Origin: Trichaptum fuscoviolaceum
Taxonomy: Eukaryota; Basidiomycota; Agaricomycetes; Hymenochaetales; Trichaptaceae
Assembly (NCBI GenBank): GCA_910574455.1
Contig: CAJSYZ010000005.1
Coordinates: 2,604,001 to 2,668,000 of the forward strand
DNA length: 64,000 nt
Reading direction: 5' to 3'
Both the position numbers and the translations under genes were made by a program. Positions 58,340 to 64,000 of the stretch are shown here, piece after piece. Position 1 is the stretch's first letter, and the number at the start of each line of letters is the position of its first letter. The notes beneath the pieces are model-generated. The model saw only the letters and a program-made list of their open reading frames with translations. It had not been told where the DNA came from and did not search any database.

Positions 58340-61300
58340 ATGCCTCTGCCCACCACTGGTTCGATCTCTCTCCAGGGCCACTCCCGCCCGGGCGAGGGCG
58401 TGACGACGAAACCGAAGCTTGCAATGATTGTTCGAATGACGGAGGAGACTCTTGATGCTCTACAGAATCTGCCCACGGGCGATCGCATGGTGTTTGAGTT
58501 CGGGGAGAGACCGGTGCGTTAATTATGTGGCTCAATAATTGTTCATCAGATGCTTGAATGTCATCGACTACAGGGCATTCACATCCAGGAAATATTTTTC
58601 CCTATGCGATTTAACAAGGAGAAAGAGAACCACGAGCTCTTCATACGCACGACCACAGCTGTGAGGCCAAACGCGCCGTTGAAACTAAATGCAAATGTCG
58701 TTGGCAAATTCAATGTAGAAAGGGACCTATCCGAGAAGCTTTCGAAGCAAATACAGGAAGCCTCCGCTGCTGCCGCGAAGCAGAAGACGGAGAGGCGAGT
58801 GATCATGCTCGACAAGCCCCTCACTACTACAGGAAAGGCTCCTGTGAAGCGCAAGGCACCGACGAAAGCTGCTGCGACCAAAGTTATGACTGTAAAGAAC
58901 GTCACAGCACCTACTACGAATACCTCGGTTACACAACCAGCTGCATCCTCATCATCATTATCACAGGAAATGGTCCTGCAACTACGTCAAAGATTAGTAC
59001 ACTACTTAGCACTTGGCTCGGCGACTGCACCCGATATATTAAAGAACGTGGGTGGTATAGAGACTGACTGGGATGTGCGGAGGAAAATTATTGAAATTCT
59101 AAACGAGGTGGGTGGTTTGCGGATTTCATACACACGAATATTCATCTAACTATTGCTAAGGTTGCTGAAGAAGTGCGAACTGGACGGAAGGGAACATCAT
59201 CTGCATCCCAAGACACTAAATGGCAGCTAAAACAGAAGTTCTGGCTGGAGGTTCGACCGTATGCATATCCGGACTACACTGACAACGTCCGCACGTCCGT
59301 TGCTCGGACGGCACGGACGTGGCTCAGCAGCATGAAGATTCCCGAGAGCGACCCGGCATGGAACCATGTCAAATTTCGGACTAACAGCTCTTCAGGTCCA
59401 AACGGCTCGTCAGCTACAGGTCAAGCGAGGGCGATGAACGGGACATCGAGCGCAGCGGCGAAAGAGAAGGCTAAAGCCAAACCGAAAGCGAAGGACATAG
59501 ACATAAAGGCTAAGTCAGAAGCAGTACGACCAGCAATACAACCTCCCCCATCGTCGGCGCGGACGGCAGGAGCGGGCAGTGCTGCTAATACCAGTACGAA
59601 TGGCTGGATCGGGAAAGTGTCCGACTTGGATTTAGAGCGAGAGGAAGGAGAAATTTCCCAGTCGAATACTCCTCCACGAGCAGTGAATAGCCTCCCGCTC
59701 GCTTCTTCTGTGTCCCGGCGGCCACCCGGCTCTCGTCAAACTCTAGCGCCTCCATCTGTCACGCCCCAACTCCCGGCTCGACCTTCTACACCTCAACCTA
59801 CACCTCAACCTACACCCTCACCTTCACATATTTCTACCAATACCCTTGCTCCTCCTAAACGTACAGGCCCTGTCGATGCGCGCGGTCCAAGGCGACCCTT
59901 ACCAGAACCGAGTGAACGGGCTAAGGCAGCTCCGCCGATCCCCCCTCCTGCACCGGTAGAGAGGAAACCTGTCGTGACAGCAATCAAGGCGATACCTGCT
60001 GGATCGCCTTCGGTGACACCTTCGAACGCAGCTGCTAGAGAAAGAGCTGCGAGAGAAAAGGAGCGAGAGGCATTAAAGAAGGAAAAGGAGAAGGAAAGAG
60101 AGTCGGATCGCGAAAGCTTACGGGCTCGAGAAAGGGAACGGGCGGTACGGGAGCGAGAACGAGATCTAGTGAAGCGGGAACGCGACAGGGAGTCAGACTT
60201 GGAGAGCGTCAGGGCTGCAAAACATGTAAGAGAGCAAGAATCGGACTTGGAGGAGCTACGAGAACAAAGGCGGGAGTTGAAAAGAGAGAAGAAGATCAGG
60301 GAAGCGCGTGAGCGAGAGCGGGAGGCCGAACGTGAAGAAGCATTACTGGAGGCGCAGCGTAAGGAGCGGGTACGCGAGAAAAAGGAGGCAGCGATACGGG
60401 CTGAAGCGAATGAAAGGATCGAGAGGGAACGAGCCGAACGAAAACGGACCAAGGAAGCTGCTGCATCTGCGGCAACGTCGAAAGCAGGTTCCAAGCGCAA
60501 GCAACCTGAGTATTCGGACGATTCGGACTCGTCAGACTGGGGTATTGAGGATCGGAAACTGAAGAAGCCTTCGATGGCTACTGGCTCCAATACGAAGTCC
60601 AAACGAACTAAGGATGAAGTACCTGTGAAAACGACGTCGACAGTCAGAGTGAAAAGAGAGTCAACACCGCCCTTGAAAAGAGTTAAGCGCGAGCTTTCAC
60701 CACTGCCGCCACCACTTCCAAAGAAGGCCACGACGATCAAATCGTCGGGTGTTTCTGTTGTATCTTCGCGTGAAACGAGCCAGAGTCTGAAGTCGAAGGT
60801 CAAAGGAAGAGATTACGACAGAGACAGAGAACGGGAGCGAGTTCGGGACAGAGACCGGGACGAAGATAGAGACCGAGGCGGTAGAGACCGAGAACGAGAC
60901 CGAGAACGAGATTGGTCTGCTCGTGTTTCTAATGGCTCTAATGGGGCGTCAAGGAAACGACCTATACCAGATTATACATCCTCGTCGGAGGAAGAGGAAG
61001 ACGTGAAACCTTTGAAAAAGGTAGCGTCAAAGATGTCGCGGAAGCCCTTGGTCGATAGCCCCCACGCCTCTCAGACTCCTCCGATCAGCTCTGCTCGTCC
61101 ACGGCCATCTCATACACGGCCTGCTGCCTCGCCGCAGCCTCCCCCGAATCTCTCGGACCACGACAGCTTGCGTTCGCGGTACTCCAGCACGTACATCGCG
61201 TACATCGACGTCTTCCAAAAGCTCTGCGCGCAGAAGGCGAAGATCAGCGCGATGTTACACCGACGGTCGGGCTCTGTGAGCGCCGAGTCGGATACGGACG

Positions 61301-61398
61301 TCGACATGCTTTCACCAGAGGAGCTAGAAAAATTGAAGTCACAGCATAAACGGTTACATGAAGAATTGCAGAGCATCGCGCGGGTTTATGCTCAATGA
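58340..61398 (+). CDS. RNA polymerase II elongation factor ELL-like
   Basis: ELL proteins raise the catalytic rate of RNA polymerase II and suppress pausing in the nucleus. Three exons: 58340-58515, about 58573-59109 and about 59163-61398. The N-terminal ELL-type region has PKLAMIVRMTEETLDALQNL, HIQEIFFPMRFNKEKENHEL, then a winged-helix-like part (LRQRLVHYLALGSATAPDIL; DVRRKIIEILNEVAEE) and WLEVRPYAYPDYTDNVRTSV. The long middle is low-complexity: Pro-rich, then about 130 residues of Arg/Glu-rich helix, then Ser/Lys-rich with RDRDRERERVRDRDRDEDRD. The last 80 residues (SSTYIAYIDVFQKLCAQKAK … SQHKRLHEELQSIARVYAQ) fit the occludin/ELL homology domain. The large minus-strand open frame here is a shadow of the Arg/Glu repeat. 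Confidence 0.75.
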
Positions 61399-61896
61399 CA
61401 TTGGATACCAGCATTATTTGCTGTTTTCGAGCTTGGAGTTTGCATTACGCATATTATAAGGATCTGTTGAAACTGTTATCGTTGCTTTCGGTTCAGCTTG
61501 TACTGTTTATTAGTAGATTTCGATAGTCATTGCTATACATGACTCATGCTCGCACGGATGCTTTCATGTTACTGCATTTTAAGCTTCATACACGTGGAAA
61601 GATGTCGTTTTGTGACTTCATTCTACTACACAGTACCACAGCACCACAAACTGCAGGGACATATGCCATTGAGCTCCAAACGTTATGAATGAGGAATGGA
61701 AAGGAATGGAAGGGCAAAATTCTGGAAGATCTGGCTTATTCCTGTGGTGCATTGTTATATAGGTTAATTTTGGCCATCATCAATTCATCTCCCAGCAACC
61801 GGTGCCTTTCGTGCCCAACATGCAGCGCAGCTTGCACGTCTCTTCCGCTATTCTGTAGGTGTTAACACCAATGAATTGTACTCGACTACAATAACT
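61399..61896. other. Intergenic region
   Basis: AT-rich; no exon, RNA or repeat is supported. It should contain the ELL 3' end and the promoter of the secreted-protein gene. Confidence 0.5.
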
Positions 61897-63044
61897 ATGC
61901 ACTTGCTAACATCCTTGGGTCTTGTTCTTGTGGTACTGGTCGTTGTTCAGGCTCAATGGATCGAATACCCTGCAACCGGTATGTTTACTTATGCCTTCGG
62001 ATTACGGACACCACGCTGACGACTGACGGGCATGTAGGGTTTGCCTCCATGACACATTATACTTTGCCTCTGGACTTTGTCGCAGCATGTGGATGTGTAC
62101 CAGCGAGCACCCATTTTCCGACCGCTGCTATGAGCCAAATGGCGTTCGGTAGCAGCACTGCGTTCGGGCCCAGCTGTGGCAGATGCTTCAACCTCTCATT
62201 GCTCAATACCTTCCTGTCTGATCCGCCATTCTATCCGAACGATACGAAGAGTGTGGTGGTGAAAGTCACGGACTTGTGTCCTCTTGGTGGGTCGTGGTGC
62301 ATTGCAACACAGGGCAAGCCAAATCAGTACGTGTAAAAAAAAGCATAAATTCTGGTCGCAGCGAACAGAACGTATACTGAAAACTTTGATAGAGCTGACC
62401 ATTATCTGAACTTCGACCTTGCCTGGCCCTCGTCTAGTATTCCGTCAGATTTCTTTCCCAGCGACCCGAGCCTGTATGGTGAGTTCGAAACCTGTCTCCA
62501 TCTACCCGGGACAACAGATGCTCATGCTCAACTGTCGGACACAGGCTATACGGTAAGCACCTCTTTTCCAGTCATCTCCGAATCTCCGGTGCTCACCAAG
62601 GCACAGGACTTTGGGGTATGGAACATCAGCTACGAAAGTGTGGATTGCGAATCCGCATGGGCGGGTTCGTCAAATATCTCAGACTTCGGAGCTGCTACAA
62701 ACTTAGGCCCAGAGAGCGTATGCTGCCCCTCCGACCCATTTGTACGTACCACCATTCCCTGCCGAACACTCTGTCAAAAGCGTTATGCCGCTTGCAATAC
62801 TAATCTTGCGTTTCTCTTCCACGCAGGCGAACCCGAATACCACCTGTGCTTCGTATTCTGATCTCCACGGCATACCGTAAGTCCTTCTCGTGCCTCATCC
62901 TTCTATCCGCGCCCTTAATTTTGAGCCTGCTTGCTTTCCAGCCCTGAAGCTGCTCCAGGACTAAGTTCATCGGCTACTGATACGATACCCATAAAGATTG
63001 TTTTACTTATAGCTGTATTGATTCTCGGAGTGTTATTGTAGTGT
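61897..63044 (+). CDS. Secreted GH45/expansin-like double-psi barrel protein, GPI-anchored
   Basis: The start MHLLTSLGLVLVVLVVVQAQ is a signal peptide. After a short intron the mature protein has GFASMTHYTLPLDFVAACGC, QMAFGSSTAFGPSCGRCFNL, then VVVKVTDLCPLGGSWC, the cysteine-rich double-psi beta-barrel pattern of GH45 endoglucanase V-like and expansin-like proteins. The Asp in VTDLCP matches the conserved barrel Asp. Later exons give HYLNFDLAWPSSSIPSDFFP, YTDFGVWNISYESVDCESAW and SVCCPSDPFANPNTTCASY. The tail is Ser/Thr-rich and ends in a hydrophobic stretch (IKIVLLIAVLILGVLL), typical of a GPI-anchor signal. This points to a cell-wall role on the fungus's own surface or on plant polysaccharide; hydrolytic activity cannot be judged from sequence alone. 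Confidence 0.78.
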
Positions 63045-63144
63045 ACCTGCTATCTTGATTCAATGTGCTACAAACGAACGGATCGAAATAGTCCTATGTT
63101 ACATGAAGATGTGAGTCTAAAGAGGTCTAGAACATAGGCGTGTT

Positions 63145-63476
63145 TCATTTCTCAAGATCGTCGCTCTTAACCTTTGTGTATTGTCCCTGTCCTCCCTTCA
63201 GTACGCGCTTTACCCAGCGTAAACCAACCAGATATACGAAAGCGATCGACGGAATGACCAGGAAAATAAAGCCAAGGAAAGCATAGCGCGTAGGCGAAGA
63301 GATCTGACTATATTCTTGGTTCTCATCTTCGATTGCCGTTTCTTCCGGAAGGTTAGCAGGCGCTGTCTGGGTCGAAGGGATATCTGAAGCAGGCATAGTT
63401 GTCGCAACACCGAAATTCGGCTCTTCTGTGCTTGCTTCCTTATTGTCTGTCGTAGGTAGGTCCACATCCTAAATTT
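63145..63476 (-). CDS. Terminal exon with one membrane segment, parent gene unclear
   Basis: An open exon follows a TTTAG acceptor at about 63477 and starts DVDLPTTDNKEASTEE. A Ser/Thr/Pro-rich acidic linker leads to one membrane segment (YAFLGFIFLVIPSIAFVYLV) and a short basic/acidic tail ending KVKSDDLEK. There is no ATG in frame, so it must be joined to an upstream exon. The only upstream gene on this strand is the cyclophilin, 50 bp away. It may therefore be an alternative last exon giving that cyclophilin a membrane anchor; this is inference. Confidence 0.45.
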
Positions 63477-63525
63477 TCATTTTGTCGGTATGCGACTTTT
63501 TCATACAAGATACGACTGAGACTAC

Positions 63526-64000
63526 TTAGAGCTCAGCGTGAATGGGCACCTGTTTGCCGTTCTCATCGACCTCGAATTCGATCTCTAACTCGCCGCAATC
63601 GACGATGACGACATCCTCAACAGGGCGATCAGCGGCTCCCTTAGCGACGTTTTCTATGCAGGAATTAGTTGACGATGGCTGTCACGCGTATTTTACTGGT
63701 ACACACCAATAGCACTGACGATATCCATGCCTTCGATGACCTTTCCAAACACAACCTATACAAAATAGTTAAAAAGGAAGGCAACAGACGCAGGCAAGAA
63801 GGCTTACATGGCGTCCATCAAGCCAGCTAGTGACAACAGTTGTGATGAACTGTAAAAGAAATATGCTTTGTTATCGTTAACGTGCTAAAATAAGATTTAA
63901 TCGTACAAATTGAGAACCTGAAATCAACAATCAGCCCGAGCACATTCGAGAAAGTCGTAAGAAAACGAACCATTGGTGTCCTTGCCAGCGTTAGCCATCG
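63526..64000 (-). CDS. Cyclophilin (peptidyl-prolyl isomerase), 3' part
   Basis: Cyclophilins speed proline isomerisation during protein folding. The window edge cuts the 5' part. Short exons, spliced, read NAGKDTNGSQFFITTVVTSW, LDGRHVVFGKVIEGMDIVSA and IENVAKGAADRPVEDVVIVD, the standard active-site side (GSQFFIT, with the conserved W and H). The C-terminus is EFEVDENGKQVPIHAEL. An -AEL end after an acidic tail resembles ER-retention tails of the secretory (cyclophilin B-type) class, but retrieval by HAEL is not certain. The stop TAA is at 63528-63526. Confidence 0.88.

Noticed and set aside
59805..60803. 332-codon Ser/Arg-rich open frame on the minus strand
   Set aside because: A shadow of the Arg/Glu-rich middle of the ELL-like gene, which has clear conserved ends and introns on the plus strand.

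Overview
The window looks like a chromosome segment of a mushroom-forming basidiomycete (Agaricomycetes). Genes are compact, with many GT-AG introns of about 50-60 bp, and lie on both strands. The transposons (a Plavaka-type transposase, a chromodomain Ty3/Gypsy element, a hAT-type MITE) and the tyrosine-kinase-like kinase are typical of this class. No tRNA, rRNA or CRISPR array was seen.

Left flank (1-8.5 kb): ordinary host genes. These are a family-1 UDP-glycosyltransferase, the RNA polymerase I subunit RPA43, the mitochondrial import regulator PAM16, the Elongator-associated P-loop protein KTI12, and a poorly resolved membrane-protein gene.

Centre (8.5-40.1 kb): a long gene-poor block bounded by a matching pair of roughly 30-bp terminal inverted repeats (8512 and 40106). 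I read it as one very large Plavaka-type DNA transposon. It holds a divergent pair (the Plavaka transposase and a coiled-coil/acidic companion protein) and three further gene types: an unknown minus-strand gene, a coiled-coil protein with a hexanucleotide repeat, and a trypsin-fold protease gene in two tandem copies. Nested inside are a 2.85-kb foldback element and a probable solo LTR. The intergenic DNA is built from a few short palindromic words (CACTGGCAGTG, TTCAAGTTGAA, ACTAGT/AGTAGTAC, GACTCGGAGTC, CCTCAGGCTGAG types). Several genes contain consecutive introns that are recognisably copies of each other. Most cargo genes carry frameshifts or stops, so this copy looks decayed.

Right-centre (40.4-51.4 kb): two adjacent modules share the same 170-bp left end and the same hairpin right end but enclose different genomic gene fragments (a BSD2/NDFIP-like fragment and a CSE1/exportin-2 fragment). 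This resembles Helitron-type gene capture. The first module was later entered by a 7.3-kb chromovirus (Ty3/Gypsy with chromodomain) that has almost identical LTRs and a 5-bp target duplication. The chromovirus integrase was in turn interrupted by a 590-bp hAT-like MITE with an 8-bp target duplication.

Right flank (51.5-64 kb): host genes again. These are a tyrosine-kinase-like kinase with an altered catalytic loop, a betaine-lipid synthase (BTA1), an ELL-type RNA polymerase II elongation factor, a GPI-anchored GH45/expansin-like secreted protein, a membrane-anchored terminal exon, and the 3' part of a secretory-pathway cyclophilin cut by the window edge.
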